DNA from: CAMDBL01 sp964498125 | GTDB lineage: Bacteria > Pseudomonadota > Alphaproteobacteria > Rhizobiales > Hyphomicrobiaceae | Direction: 5' to 3' | Assembly: GCA_964498125.1 (NCBI GenBank) | Contig: CAZCGE010000123.1 | Span: 1-64,000, forward strand | Length of the DNA: 64,000 bases | Shown here: positions 52,302 to 61,004 of the stretch, one piece after another | Numbering within the stretch: the first letter of the stretch is position 1 | Layout: every line of letters starts with the position of its first letter | Program-made: the position numbers and the translations under genes | The notes under the pieces: model-generated | Database searches by the model: none | What the model was told of the DNA's origin: nothing | The model's input: only the letters and a program-made list of their open reading frames with translations

Positions 52302-52416
52302 GTTTGCACGTCTCCCGGCGGTGCCCAACCAGTGCCGCCCGCGCCAGTTCACACGAGGCGAGCCCGGATCGCAAGGGCCCGCGCGCAGACCCCGCGCGCA
52401 GACCTGCGATGCGCCC

Positions 52417-53646
52417 TCACCGATCCAGCCGCCGGATGCGCCGCAAGTCGGGGAACAGCAGCATCCAAAGGGTCGCGATCGCCAGCGTGCTGACACCGCC
52501 AATCAGCACCGCCGGCACCGCGCCGATGGCGGCGGCGACCACACCGGCGCGGAACTCACCGAGCTGGTTGGAGGTGCCGGTGAACATGGAAAAAACCGAG
52601 CTGACGCGGCCACGCAGGTCGTCAGGCGTCTGCAACTGCACCAGTGTGATGCGGATGACGACACTGACCACATCGGCAACGCCCACCAGGGCCAGGGCGG
52701 CCATCGACACATAGAGATGCGTCGACAAGCCGAATACGATCGTCGCCGCGCCATACCCCGCCACGGCGGCAAACAGGATCGGCCCGAAGCGGTTGCGGAG
52801 CGGAAAATAGGCGAGCAGCAGCGACGTGCACAGAGCCCCGAGCGCGGGCGCCGACCGCAGCAAGCCAAATCCCGTCGAATCCGTGTGCAGGATGTCCTTG
52901 GCAAAGACCGGCAGCAGCGCCAGTACGGCGCCGAACAGCACAGCCAGCAGGTCGAGCGACAGACACCCCAGAATGATGGGCTTGGCACGGACGAAGGCAA
53001 AACCCGAGAACAGCGACAGGACGCTGATCGGCGCCGCCTTGCGCTCGACCGGCGCCACCTGGACCATCAGCACCAGGACGCTGGCGACCATGAACAAGGC
53101 GGCGGACGATGCATAGGCCAGCAGCGCACTGACGCCATACAATAGCCCGCCCAGCGCTGGCCCGACGATCTGCGCGGTCTGGTTGGCTGAAGCCCACAGC
53201 GCCGTGGCCTGCGGCAGCGCCTTGCGACCAACCACGGCCGGCATCAGCGCGGTCAGCGTCGGCTGCTCGAACGTGCGCGCAATGCCGACCATCAGGACGA
53301 TGGCCAGAATCGTGTTGCGTTCGAGCCAACCTCCCGCCGTTCCGGCGCAGAACAGCGCGGCGGCGGCGCCGGTCACCACGGCGCAGACAGAGACGATGGC
53401 GCGCCGGTCGATCCGGTCCGCCAGCAGGCCAACGCCCAGCGTCAGCGGAATGATCGGCAGGAACTGCATCAAGCCGATCAGCCCGAGATCGAAGGCCGAG
53501 CCGGTCATGGTGTAAAGCTGCCATCCGATCGAGACGGCCAGAATGTGGTAGGCGACCGTCATCGCCATGCGCGCCAGCCAGATGCAGGCGAATGGCCGCT
53601 GGCGCAGCAGGAACAGGCGCGGGCCGTCCTCGATCCCGGTGGTCAT
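52417..53646 (-). CDS. MFS transporter
   Basis: 409 residues and about 12 membrane helices; the first includes VAYHILAVSIGWQLYTMTGS. The MFS loop-2/3 motif reads GLLADRIDRRAIVSV (close to GxLADRxxRR), which fits drug/exporter-type (enterobactin-exporter-like) MFS proteins. A later LPVFAKDILHTDSTGFGLLR is typical of the same subgroup. Substrate unknown; probably exports a small molecule. It lies 25 bases after the oxaloacetate-decarboxylase-like gene on the same strand. Confidence 0.9.
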   Translation of the reverse strand: MTTGIEDGPRLFLLRQRPFACIWLARMAMTVAYHILAVSIGWQLYTMTGSAFDLGLIGLMQFLPIIPLTLGVGLLADRIDRRAIVSVCAVVTGAAAALFCAGTAGGWLERNTILAIVLMVGIARTFEQPTLTALMPAVVGRKALPQATALWASANQTAQIVGPALGGLLYGVSALLAYASSAALFMVASVLVLMVQVAPVERKAAPISVLSLFSGFAFVRAKPIILGCLSLDLLAVLFGAVLALLPVFAKDILHTDSTGFGLLRSAPALGALCTSLLLAYFPLRNRFGPILFAAVAGYGAATIVFGLSTHLYVSMAALALVGVADVVSVVIRITLVQLQTPDDLRGRVSSVFSMFTGTSNQLGEFRAGVVAAAIGAVPAVLIGGVSTLAIATLWMLLFPDLRRIRRLDR

Positions 53647-53671
53647 GGCAATGGCACTGCTGGTGGCGCGG

Positions 53672-54532
53672 TCAGGTCAGGAAATCCTTGCGCCACTGCT
53701 TGTAATGGTCGGCGGAGAGAATGGCATCCATCTCCTTGGGTGTGGCGATGCGAGGCGCCAGATCGGCGACCTTGCCGCCGGCCTTCAGGTGCGTGTAGGT
53801 CTCGGCCAGCGCCTTGACCACGGCAGCCACCGTTGGGTGGCCCTGGATCAGAATGCGCGCGCCACCCTTGGCCAGCGCCTCGCGCGTGATCGAGGCGGCT
53901 GCGCCGCCGATGATGACCGGCAACTTGGTGGCGGCGCGGATCTGCTCGAGCTGCTCCAGGTTGTCCAGCCCGACCGCGAACACGGCATCGACACCGACCT
54001 CGGCGTACGCCTCGAGACGGCGGACAGCGGACTCGGTACCCTCGATGCGCAGCGCCGAAGTGCGTCCGGCGATGACGAAGCTCTTGTCGCGGCGGGCCGA
54101 CAGCGCCGCCTGCATCTTGCCGACGCCTTCCTCGAGGCTGAGAAGCTGCTCGCCGTCGGGCTGACGAAATCCGATCGGCAGGGCGGTATCCTCGATCGAC
54201 AGGCCCGCGGCGCCCGCCTGCTCACATTCCTCGATGGTGCGGCGCACGTTCAGCGCATTGCCATAGCCATGATCGGCGTCGAGCATCAGACTGAGGTCCG
54301 AGACGCGCATGATGCGGCGGATCTGGTCGGCAAACTCCGTCAGAGTCAGGACGATCAAATCCGGCGCGGCCAGCGTCGTCGCGGAAGCCACCGAGCCCGC
54401 CAGCATGCCGATCTCGTAGCCGACGCTTTCGGCGACGCGGGCCGACAGCGGGTCCCATACGCTGGCCGGCGTGACGCAGGCCTGGCCCGCGAGCACGGCG
54501 CGCAGCCGCTGGCGATGCTGTGTCGGTGTCAT
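53672..54532 (-). CDS. isocitrate lyase/PEP mutase superfamily protein, oxaloacetate-decarboxylase-like
   Basis: 286 residues. The Mg-binding strand LMLDADHGYGNALNVRRTIE, then AGLSIEDTALPIGF, FVIAGRTSALRIEGTESAV and RILIQGHPTVAAVVKALAET match the PA4872-type oxaloacetate decarboxylase branch. The KKCGH motif of isocitrate lyase is absent, as is the PEP-mutase signature. The start at 54532 follows AAGGACATCGCC; the frame is open to 54781 through the repeats at 54614, but that extension is not coding. Cytoplasmic enzyme acting on a 2-oxo acid. Confidence 0.88.
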   Translation of the reverse strand: MTPTQHRQRLRAVLAGQACVTPASVWDPLSARVAESVGYEIGMLAGSVASATTLAAPDLIVLTLTEFADQIRRIMRVSDLSLMLDADHGYGNALNVRRTIEECEQAGAAGLSIEDTALPIGFRQPDGEQLLSLEEGVGKMQAALSARRDKSFVIAGRTSALRIEGTESAVRRLEAYAEVGVDAVFAVGLDNLEQLEQIRAATKLPVIIGGAAASITREALAKGGARILIQGHPTVAAVVKALAETYTHLKAGGKVADLAPRIATPKEMDAILSADHYKQWRKDFLT

Positions 54533-54613
54533 GGCGATGTCCTTGTCGTGCCCCAGTGGCGAGGCTGCGAGCCTACTCCAGCGTGCGGCCGTCGTCATCA
54601 GGGGGCGATTGGC

Positions 54614-54748
54614 GGGGTCAGACCCATCATGCCGAAGGCGTGTCTGCGACACGACGGGTCTGACCCCACGTGCCGACCTGCGACTGTTGAGCCTGGGGTC
54701 AGACCCATCATGCCGAAGGCGTGTCTGCGACACGACGGGTCTGACCCC
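54614..54748. repeat. GGGGTCAGACCC palindromic repeat cluster, locus 2
   Basis: Two near-identical 54-base units (54614-54667 and 54695-54748) each have GGGGTCAGACCC and GGGTCTGACCCC arms around a loop containing GTGTCTGCGACAC, itself a short inverted repeat. A 27-base spacer with TGCCGACCTGCGACTGTTGA separates them; the same spacer occurs at locus 3 (55547). They lie between two leftward genes. Confidence 0.9.
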
Positions 54749-54758
54749 AACGCCACCC

Positions 54759-55511
54759 TCACCCAAAAAACGCCCCACCATTGACGTGCAACGTCTGCCC
54801 CGTCACGTGGCGCCCGCCCGGCCCGCACAGATAGCGGACGGCGGCGGCCAATTCCTCGGGCGTGCCGAGCCGCCCCATCAGCGTCTTGTTGACGTGATGG
54901 TGCGATGGCAAAGCATGCGCAGCATCGCGCGCGGTGTCGATCAATCCAGGCGAAACAACGTTGATCGTGATGCCGTCGGCCGCCAGATCGTGCGCCAGGG
55001 CGCGGGTCAATCCCACCAGACCGGCCTTGGCCGCAACCACGTGCGCGCGCCCCTTCGAGCCGGTATGGGCGCTCAGTCCGCCGATATTGACGATGCGGCC
55101 ATCGCGCGCGGCCAAGAGATGCGGCAGCACGGCCTGGATGCAGATGAAGGCGCTGTCCAGCGTCGCCGTCATCACCTCGCGCCAGTCTACGAGCGTCATG
55201 TCGTGAAACGCGGTCTCGCGACGCAGCGCGGCGTTGTTGACGAGAATATCGATGCGTCCGAAACGGCGCACGGTGTCCTCGACCATGCGCGCGACGGCCT
55301 TGGGATCGGCGACATCGGCCAGCACCGCCATGGCGCTGCCGCCGCCTTTCTCGATCTCGGCCACAACCGCTTCGGCCTCCTGGCGATTGCCGCGGGCGTT
55401 GACAACGACGCTGGCGCCATCCTCGGCCAGCCCGATGGCGATCGCCCTGCCGATGTTGCGCCCGGCGCCGGTGACGATGGCGACCTTGCCGGCCAGTGGC
55501 TTCGTGCTCAT
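54759..55511 (-). CDS. SDR-family protein lacking the catalytic tyrosine
   Basis: 250 residues. The cofactor motif TGAGRNIGRAIA and NNAALRR (the NNAG site) are good, and VNVVSPGLIDT, written here as ITINVVSPGLIDTARDAA, is standard for the fold. At the active site the sequence is NIGGLSAHTGSKGRAHVVAA followed by KAG. The lysine is present, but the position four residues before it, tyrosine in nearly all SDRs, is valine, and the usual SS pair is GL. It may bind a nucleotide without classical catalysis, or use another proton donor. Same strand as the enzymes around it. Confidence 0.87.
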   Translation of the reverse strand: MSTKPLAGKVAIVTGAGRNIGRAIAIGLAEDGASVVVNARGNRQEAEAVVAEIEKGGGSAMAVLADVADPKAVARMVEDTVRRFGRIDILVNNAALRRETAFHDMTLVDWREVMTATLDSAFICIQAVLPHLLAARDGRIVNIGGLSAHTGSKGRAHVVAAKAGLVGLTRALAHDLAADGITINVVSPGLIDTARDAAHALPSHHHVNKTLMGRLGTPEELAAAVRYLCGPGGRHVTGQTLHVNGGAFFG

Positions 55512-55546
55512 GCGTGTTCTCCCTTCACGGGTTTGATCGGCCGTTG

Positions 55547-55649
55547 GGGGTCAGACCCTGCGGTCTGACCCCATGTGCCGACCTGCGACTGTTGAGCATG
55601 GGGTCAGACCCGCGGGGACTGACCCCAACCACCCGCGGGGTCTGACCCC
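55547..55649. repeat. GGGGTCAGACCC palindromic repeat cluster, locus 3
   Basis: A compact hairpin at 55547-55572, a second at 55600-55626 with one arm mutated (GGGACTGACCCC), and a lone arm GGGGTCTGACCCC at 55637-55649. The spacer TGCCGACCTGCGACTGTTGA is identical to that at locus 2. The cluster starts 36 bases upstream of the SDR gene and ends next to the MmgE/PrpD stop. Confidence 0.9.
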
Positions 55650-55651
55650 AC

Positions 55652-57028
55652 TCACCCCCGCCAAGCCGACACATCGACCTTGCCGTCGAGCAGCGCGCAC
55701 GCCTCGCCGAGGGCGGCGGCCGAACGCGTGTCACTCCAGCCTGCCAGCCGCGCATTGGCCTTGAACTTCGCTTCGATCTCGGCGCGGCTGAGCGGGGCGC
55801 CCGCACCGCCGCGCAAATCCGGCTGGCGCTCTTCGATCACGCGGCCGTCCGCGAGTTCAATGCGCACGTGCCCCGAGTAACGGCGCGGATAGGGATTATG
55901 CGGATCGACCACGAACGATACCTTGCCCGCCAGCGCCAGCACGTCGGCGTCCTGGACAGCCGCTTCGCTGAACTGCTCCAGGCCAACCGCGCCGTGCACC
56001 AGGGCCGCGGCGATGCAATAGGGCGTCGCGAACTTCGCCGCGTAGCCGTTCGGCGGCCGTTGCTTGGCGGCCAGCGGCTCCCAGAGACGGTGCAGGATGC
56101 CTTCGGCCGTCTCGCACATGATCGCGCCAACCTCGCCGTGGCGCACGCCCTTTGCCTGCAATCGCAGCGCGCAGTCGATGTAAGGTTGGATCATGGTTCC
56201 ACAGGGATAGGGCTTGAAGGCCAGCTTGGAAGCCCACCAGTGCTCGCCGAAGCCGCCGAGCAGGGCCTGCCAGTCGCCATCGGCTTGGTGCGCGAAGCCG
56301 TTGAACAGTCCGTGAACGCCCTCGAACACCGTGCGTGGACCGGAAAATCCGGCGCGGCCGAGATAGGCGGCGCGCAGGCCTGATTGCGCCGCCCAACCCG
56401 GGTGCATGCGCTTGGTCCATGTGCCCTCGGCCAGGTATTCGATGATGCCGCCAGCCATGCTGCCGGCGATGCCGAGCGCGTCGACGATCTGCTGCCTCTC
56501 CAAACGCAACATGCTGGATACCGCCGCCGCCGCGGCCATGGTGCCGAACACGGCGGTGGGATGAAAGCCGGCCTTGTGCACGGCCTTGGGCACCACCAGG
56601 CTCAAGCGGCAGATCACCTCGACGCCGACGGCGATGCCGCGCAGCACATCGGCGCCGCTGGCGCCGTTCTCCTCCGCCGCCGCCAGCACGGCCGGCACGA
56701 TCACCGCGCCCGCATGCACCGGGCCACCCTCGAAGGTGTCGTCGTAGTCCTCGCCATGCGCGGCGGTGCCGTTGATGAAAGCGGCGGCGGCGGCGCTGCG
56801 TGTCCCAGTATGGCCGATCACCGTGGCCGGGCCCGGATCGCGCCAAGCGCTGGCGGCGCGCGCCACGTAATCGGTGCCGCGGGCCACGAGGCAAAGCCCG
56901 GTGACATCGATCAGCAACCGTTCGGCAGTTTCGCGCACCTCGGCGGGGATGGGACGTTTGGTCAGGTCCCTGATCGCTTGCGCCAACCGCTCGGCGACAG
57001 CCACATCGGGTAATGCCTTGGCGGCCAT
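55652..57028 (-). CDS. MmgE/PrpD family protein
   Basis: 458 residues, the normal size. Family blocks: a helical start RLAQAIRDLTKRPIPAEVRE, FINGTAAHGEDYDDTFEGGP (the active-site ALAHALDFDD-like motif), GFHPTAVFGTMAAAAAVSSM, and a central KRMHPGWAAQSGLRAAYLGR. Relatives are 2-methylcitrate dehydratase, aconitate decarboxylase and an iminodisuccinate epimerase; the substrate is not decidable. It begins 13 bases after the ABC permease stop, so it is co-transcribed with that transporter and may act on its ligand. Confidence 0.92.
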   Translation of the reverse strand: MAAKALPDVAVAERLAQAIRDLTKRPIPAEVRETAERLLIDVTGLCLVARGTDYVARAASAWRDPGPATVIGHTGTRSAAAAAFINGTAAHGEDYDDTFEGGPVHAGAVIVPAVLAAAEENGASGADVLRGIAVGVEVICRLSLVVPKAVHKAGFHPTAVFGTMAAAAAVSSMLRLERQQIVDALGIAGSMAGGIIEYLAEGTWTKRMHPGWAAQSGLRAAYLGRAGFSGPRTVFEGVHGLFNGFAHQADGDWQALLGGFGEHWWASKLAFKPYPCGTMIQPYIDCALRLQAKGVRHGEVGAIMCETAEGILHRLWEPLAAKQRPPNGYAAKFATPYCIAAALVHGAVGLEQFSEAAVQDADVLALAGKVSFVVDPHNPYPRRYSGHVRIELADGRVIEERQPDLRGGAGAPLSRAEIEAKFKANARLAGWSDTRSAAALGEACALLDGKVDVSAWRG

Positions 57029-57041
57029 GGCCCTGCCCTTC

Positions 57042-58778
57042 TCAACTGTTCCTGAGCCGCGTGCCAGCGCCCGTACCGCCGATCCAATAGGCCAGCATGA
57101 TCACCAGGGCCGTCAGCACCAGCATCGACAGGCCAAGCACGGCGATGGCCGCCAGATCGCCGCTCTCCTTCAGGTCGAAGATCAGCACGGACAGCACCTT
57201 GGTCTCGGACGTGAACAGGATCACCGCCGCCGACAACTCGCGTACGACGGCGACGAACACGAAGCACCACGTCGCGATCAGGCTCGAGCGCAGCAGCGGC
57301 GCGGTGACATCGCGCAACACGCGCAACCGCGTCGCGCCGAGGATGCGGCTGGCCTCCTCCAGCTCGGGATGCACCGCCAGGAAGGCCGACTGCAATTGCT
57401 GATAGGCCGACGGCAGCTCGATGGTGAGATACGCCAGAAGCAGGATCCACAGCGTACCGTACAGCACGAACGGGGGTCGCGTGTAGCTGAGGAACAACCC
57501 GACGCCCAAGACGATGCCGGGGATGGCAATCGGCGCGGTTGCCAGGAAGCCGAGGATCTGATGCCCGCGCACCGCCTTCCTCGTCGTCAGATAGGCGATC
57601 ACCAGGGCCAGCAGCGAGCCGATGGTCGCCGCCATGAAGCCGAGCAGGAACGTGTTTTTCAGCGCAACCTTGGTCGCCGAAAGCTGGAAGAACACGAAGT
57701 CGAAGTTGTGCAGCGTCAGCGTCTGCCATGTCATGAGCTGCGAGGGAATTTTCGAGAACGCGGCATTGACCAGCGCGGCATAGGGCAGGAACACCGGCAT
57801 ACTCAATAGCGCCAGGCAGATGATGATCGCCGGCCAGCGCCACGGGCCGAGACGCACCAGCTGTGGCGCCTGGAACTTGCCGCCAACCACCGCGTAGCTG
57901 CGCCGGCCAAGCACCGCGCTTTGTGCTCTCAGTCCAATCACGGTCACAAACAGCAGCGGCAGCGCGGCGGCGGCCGCCAGCTCCGGCTTGGGCGGATACT
58001 GGAACAGACTCCAGATCTTGGTGGTCATGGTGTGGAATCCGGCCGGCAGCGCCAGGATCGCCGGCGAGCCGAACAGCGTCATGGCCTGCAGGAAGGCGAC
58101 CAGCAGCCCCGCCGCCAATGCCGGCAAGGCCAGCGGCACCGTGATGCGGCGCGCCGTGGTCCACTTCGAAGAGCCGAGCATCGAGGCGGCATCCTCGAGC
58201 TCGCCCGGCACGCGCTCCAGGGCATTGGCGACGAGGACGAACACATAGGGAAACGTGTAGCAGGTGATGACGAAAATGAGACCCGTCAGCGTATAGACGT
58301 CGAACAGCGACTCGTCGGCCGAGGCACCCGTAACCACGCGATAAAGCTGATTGAGCAGCCCGCTGTTGGGGGCAGCCAGCAGCTCCCAGGCGATGGCGCC
58401 GAGAAACGGTGGCGTGACGAAGGAGGCGGTGACGATGATGCGCACGGAATGCCCCAGCGGCATGTCGGAGCGCGCCACCAGCCAGGCCAGCGGTGCGGCG
58501 ACGACACAGGAGAAGACGCTGACGCAGGTCGCGATCGTCAGGGTCGTCAGCAAGGGATCGACGAAATTGGGATCGGTGAACAGGGTCGTGAAATTGGCCA
58601 GCGTCGCCTGCCCGGAGCGGTCGCGAAAGGCATACACACCGAGCCAGGCCAGCGGCAGCACGATCAACGCGCACAGCAGCCCGGCGAACACCAGCATGAC
58701 CGGTGCGGACAAATCGATGCCACGGCCGAGACCCGACGCGCGGGGTCTGGAGCCGACATCTGTCACCGCAACGGCCAC
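57042..58778 (-). CDS. ABC transporter permease with two fused membrane domains (Fe3+/FbpB type)
   Basis: 578 residues from GTG 58778, about 12 membrane helices in two homologous halves. Each half has a coupling loop: ELEDAASMLGSSKWTTARRI in the first and ELEEASRILGATRLRVLRDV in the second. This doubled layout is typical of iron(III), thiamine and some phosphonate or polyamine permeases. It follows the two receptor genes by three bases. Confidence 0.94.
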   Translation of the reverse strand: MAVAVTDVGSRPRASGLGRGIDLSAPVMLVFAGLLCALIVLPLAWLGVYAFRDRSGQATLANFTTLFTDPNFVDPLLTTLTIATCVSVFSCVVAAPLAWLVARSDMPLGHSVRIIVTASFVTPPFLGAIAWELLAAPNSGLLNQLYRVVTGASADESLFDVYTLTGLIFVITCYTFPYVFVLVANALERVPGELEDAASMLGSSKWTTARRITVPLALPALAAGLLVAFLQAMTLFGSPAILALPAGFHTMTTKIWSLFQYPPKPELAAAAALPLLFVTVIGLRAQSAVLGRRSYAVVGGKFQAPQLVRLGPWRWPAIIICLALLSMPVFLPYAALVNAAFSKIPSQLMTWQTLTLHNFDFVFFQLSATKVALKNTFLLGFMAATIGSLLALVIAYLTTRKAVRGHQILGFLATAPIAIPGIVLGVGLFLSYTRPPFVLYGTLWILLLAYLTIELPSAYQQLQSAFLAVHPELEEASRILGATRLRVLRDVTAPLLRSSLIATWCFVFVAVVRELSAAVILFTSETKVLSVLIFDLKESGDLAAIAVLGLSMLVLTALVIMLAYWIGGTGAGTRLRNS

Positions 58779-58781
58779 GGA

Positions 58782-59861
58782 TCAAACCTTGAATATGGCG
58801 GTGTACTTCGCCTTGATCTCGTCAGCCTTGGCCTCGACCTCGGCCGGATCCTCGCGCATCAGCTTGATCTCAGTCAGCGGCCGCACGCCCGGCTTCTCGA
58901 CGGTCTGCTTGTGCGGTGCATACTGGCGGGCGAAGTCGACGAGGATCTGCTGGCCCTCGCGCGTATGCATCCAGTTCTGGAACAGACGCGCGGCATTCGG
59001 GTTGGGCGCCGCCTTGAACACCACGCTCGGCGCGGTGGCGAGCGGCGTGCCTTCGGTCGGATAGACGATGTCGACCGGATCACCCTTCTCCTTGTACTGG
59101 ATGATCAGATAGCCCGCGCCGTCGGCCATGATCGCGCGTTCGCCGAGCGCCAGCTTCTTGGGCGGGTCGGTGGCCGACTGCACCTGCATGACGCGCTGTT
59201 TGGCGAGCTTCTCGAAAAACTCCCAGCCAATGTCGCGCGCGATCTGGGAAGTCGCATTCATGATCGTGCCGCTATAGGACGGATGCGCCTTGACGATCTT
59301 GCCGGACCATTTCGGATCGAGCAGATCGGCGAAGCTCCTGGGCGCCTCTTCTTTCTTGACCAGATTGGTGTTGTAGCCGATCGGCGATACCAGGATGCGC
59401 GTGGTGACGAACAGCCCTTCCGCGTCATAGTAGGTTTTGTCGAAGTGCTGGGCCACGTCCTCCGGCAGATATGCATCCAGCCAGCCGCTGCGCCTCCAGG
59501 CAATACAGTGTGCCGCGTCCGCGGTATTGGCCACGTCGACGGCGTGAATCCTGCTGCCGTACTCCTGGTCGATCCGCGTGAACACGCGCTCGGCGCCGGA
59601 GCGCTCGACCCGCACGCTGATGCCGGAATATTTCGCCTCGAAAGTCTTGGCCAGGCGTTCCGCCAGCGTCAGGTCCATGGCGGTGTAGAAGGCGCACTTG
59701 CCCTCCTTCTTCGCCGCCGCGATCAGCGCCGGCGTGATCGCCGAGGGCGGGGGCGCGGCGGACAGCACGCGTGCCGGCGTCGCGGCGAGAAGAGCAGTGG
59801 CGCCGACGGTTTTCAGCGCCTGGCGGCGGGACAGGCGAAGCGGACGGTTACGTTCCGGCAT
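58782..59861 (-). CDS. ABC transporter substrate-binding protein (FbpA-like), copy 1
   Basis: 359 residues. An SRRQAL twin-arginine motif and hydrophobic stretch (VGATALLAATPARVLSA) suggest Tat export. The mature part reads EGKCAFYTAMDLTLAERLAK, SGISVRVERSGAERVFTRI and KIVKAHPSYSGTIMNATSQI. It aligns end to end with the next gene, almost without gaps, and by eye well over half the residues are identical. Family members bind ferric iron, thiamine, phosphonates or organic acids. Sits five bases after copy 2. Confidence 0.92.
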   Translation of the reverse strand: MPERNRPLRLSRRQALKTVGATALLAATPARVLSAAPPPSAITPALIAAAKKEGKCAFYTAMDLTLAERLAKTFEAKYSGISVRVERSGAERVFTRIDQEYGSRIHAVDVANTADAAHCIAWRRSGWLDAYLPEDVAQHFDKTYYDAEGLFVTTRILVSPIGYNTNLVKKEEAPRSFADLLDPKWSGKIVKAHPSYSGTIMNATSQIARDIGWEFFEKLAKQRVMQVQSATDPPKKLALGERAIMADGAGYLIIQYKEKGDPVDIVYPTEGTPLATAPSVVFKAAPNPNAARLFQNWMHTREGQQILVDFARQYAPHKQTVEKPGVRPLTEIKLMREDPAEVEAKADEIKAKYTAIFKV

Positions 59862-59866
59862 GGCGG

Positions 59867-60937
59867 TTACACCTTGAAATACTTTGCGTACCTGGCCTTG
59901 ATCTCCTCGGCCTGGGCTTCGACCGCGGCGGGATCGTCCTTCATCGTCTTGATCTCGGCCAGCGGCTTGCGGCCTGGCTTCTCCTTGACCAGCGCGTGCG
60001 CCGACTTGAGGCCGCCGAAGTCGACCATCAGCTGCTGCGCCTCTTGGCTGAACATCCAGCTCGTCAGCAGGCGGGCGGCGTTGGGGTTGGGCGCGTTCTT
60101 CATCACGCCCGACGGCCCGACGATGATCGGCGTGCCCTCGGTCGGATAGACGATCTCAACCGGCTCGCCCTTCTCCTTCATCTGGATCAGGTTGTACTCA
60201 TTACCGTCGGCCATCACCGCCCGCTCGCCCAGCGCCAGCTTCTTCGGCGGATCAGCCGACGACTGCACCTGCATGACCTTCTGCCGCGACAGCTTTTCCA
60301 GGTAGTCCCAGCCCAGGTCGCGCGAGATCTGGTAGGTGGCCGTCATGATCGTGCCGGAATAACCCGGATGCGCCTTGACCATCTTGCCCACCCATTTCGG
60401 GTCGAGCAGATCGGCGTAGCTCTTGGGCGCCTCCTCGGGCTTCACCAGCTTGGTGTTGTAGCCGATCACGCACAGCCAGATGCGCCAGGTGGCGAACTGG
60501 CCGTCGGGGTCCTTGTGCTCGGCGGGATAATGGTTGGCTACATCCTCCGGCACGTAGGGGGCGAGGATGCCGTCCCGCTTCCAGACGATGAAATGCGCCG
60601 CATCCGAGCTGTTGACGACATCGACGGCGTGGATCTTGCTGGCATGCTCCTGGCTGATGCGCTGGAAGATGCGCTCGCCGCCCGAACGCTCGACGCGCAC
60701 GGTGATGCCGGGATACTTCGCCTCGAAGGCCTTGGCCATGCGCTCCGCCACCGGCAGATCGACGGCCGTGTACCAGATCGCCTTACCCTCCTTTTGTGCC
60801 GCGGCAATCAACTCCGCCGTGACTTTCGAGGGCGCCGGTGCTGCGGCATTCGCCGATGGTGCAAAGGCAGTTGCCATGCCGGCGGCGGACAGTCCGGCCA
60901 GAAGCTGACGGCGATCGGTCTCGACCATGGCTTGCAT
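59867..60937 (-). CDS. ABC transporter substrate-binding protein (FbpA-like), copy 2
   Basis: 356 residues. The start VETDRRQLLAGLSAAGMATA is again Tat-like, cut near SANAAA. Core: EGKAIWYTAVDLPVAERMAK, PGITVRVERSGGERIFQRI and KMVKAHPGYSGTIMTATYQI. It differs from copy 1 mainly around residues 100-140 (PYVPEDVANHYPAEHKDPDG here), close to where ligands are gripped, so the pair may bind different compounds. AGGGAG lies just before the ATG. It is the second gene of the operon, after the ATPase. Confidence 0.92.
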   Translation of the reverse strand: MQAMVETDRRQLLAGLSAAGMATAFAPSANAAAPAPSKVTAELIAAAQKEGKAIWYTAVDLPVAERMAKAFEAKYPGITVRVERSGGERIFQRISQEHASKIHAVDVVNSSDAAHFIVWKRDGILAPYVPEDVANHYPAEHKDPDGQFATWRIWLCVIGYNTKLVKPEEAPKSYADLLDPKWVGKMVKAHPGYSGTIMTATYQISRDLGWDYLEKLSRQKVMQVQSSADPPKKLALGERAVMADGNEYNLIQMKEKGEPVEIVYPTEGTPIIVGPSGVMKNAPNPNAARLLTSWMFSQEAQQLMVDFGGLKSAHALVKEKPGRKPLAEIKTMKDDPAAVEAQAEEIKARYAKYFKV

Positions 60938-61004
60938 CTTCTCCCTTGTTGCACCGGCGGCCGGCTCTTCAGATGGCCTCTCGCCGTACGTTCAGTCTCC
61001 GCAC

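Noticed and set aside
54598..54828. Short frames encoding repeated RHDGSDP-like peptides
   Set aside because: These are translations of the GGGGTCAGACCC repeats, not proteins.
57921..60149. Long rightward open frame opposite the permease and receptor genes
   Set aside because: Spans several well-defined leftward genes and has the composition of an antisense frame.
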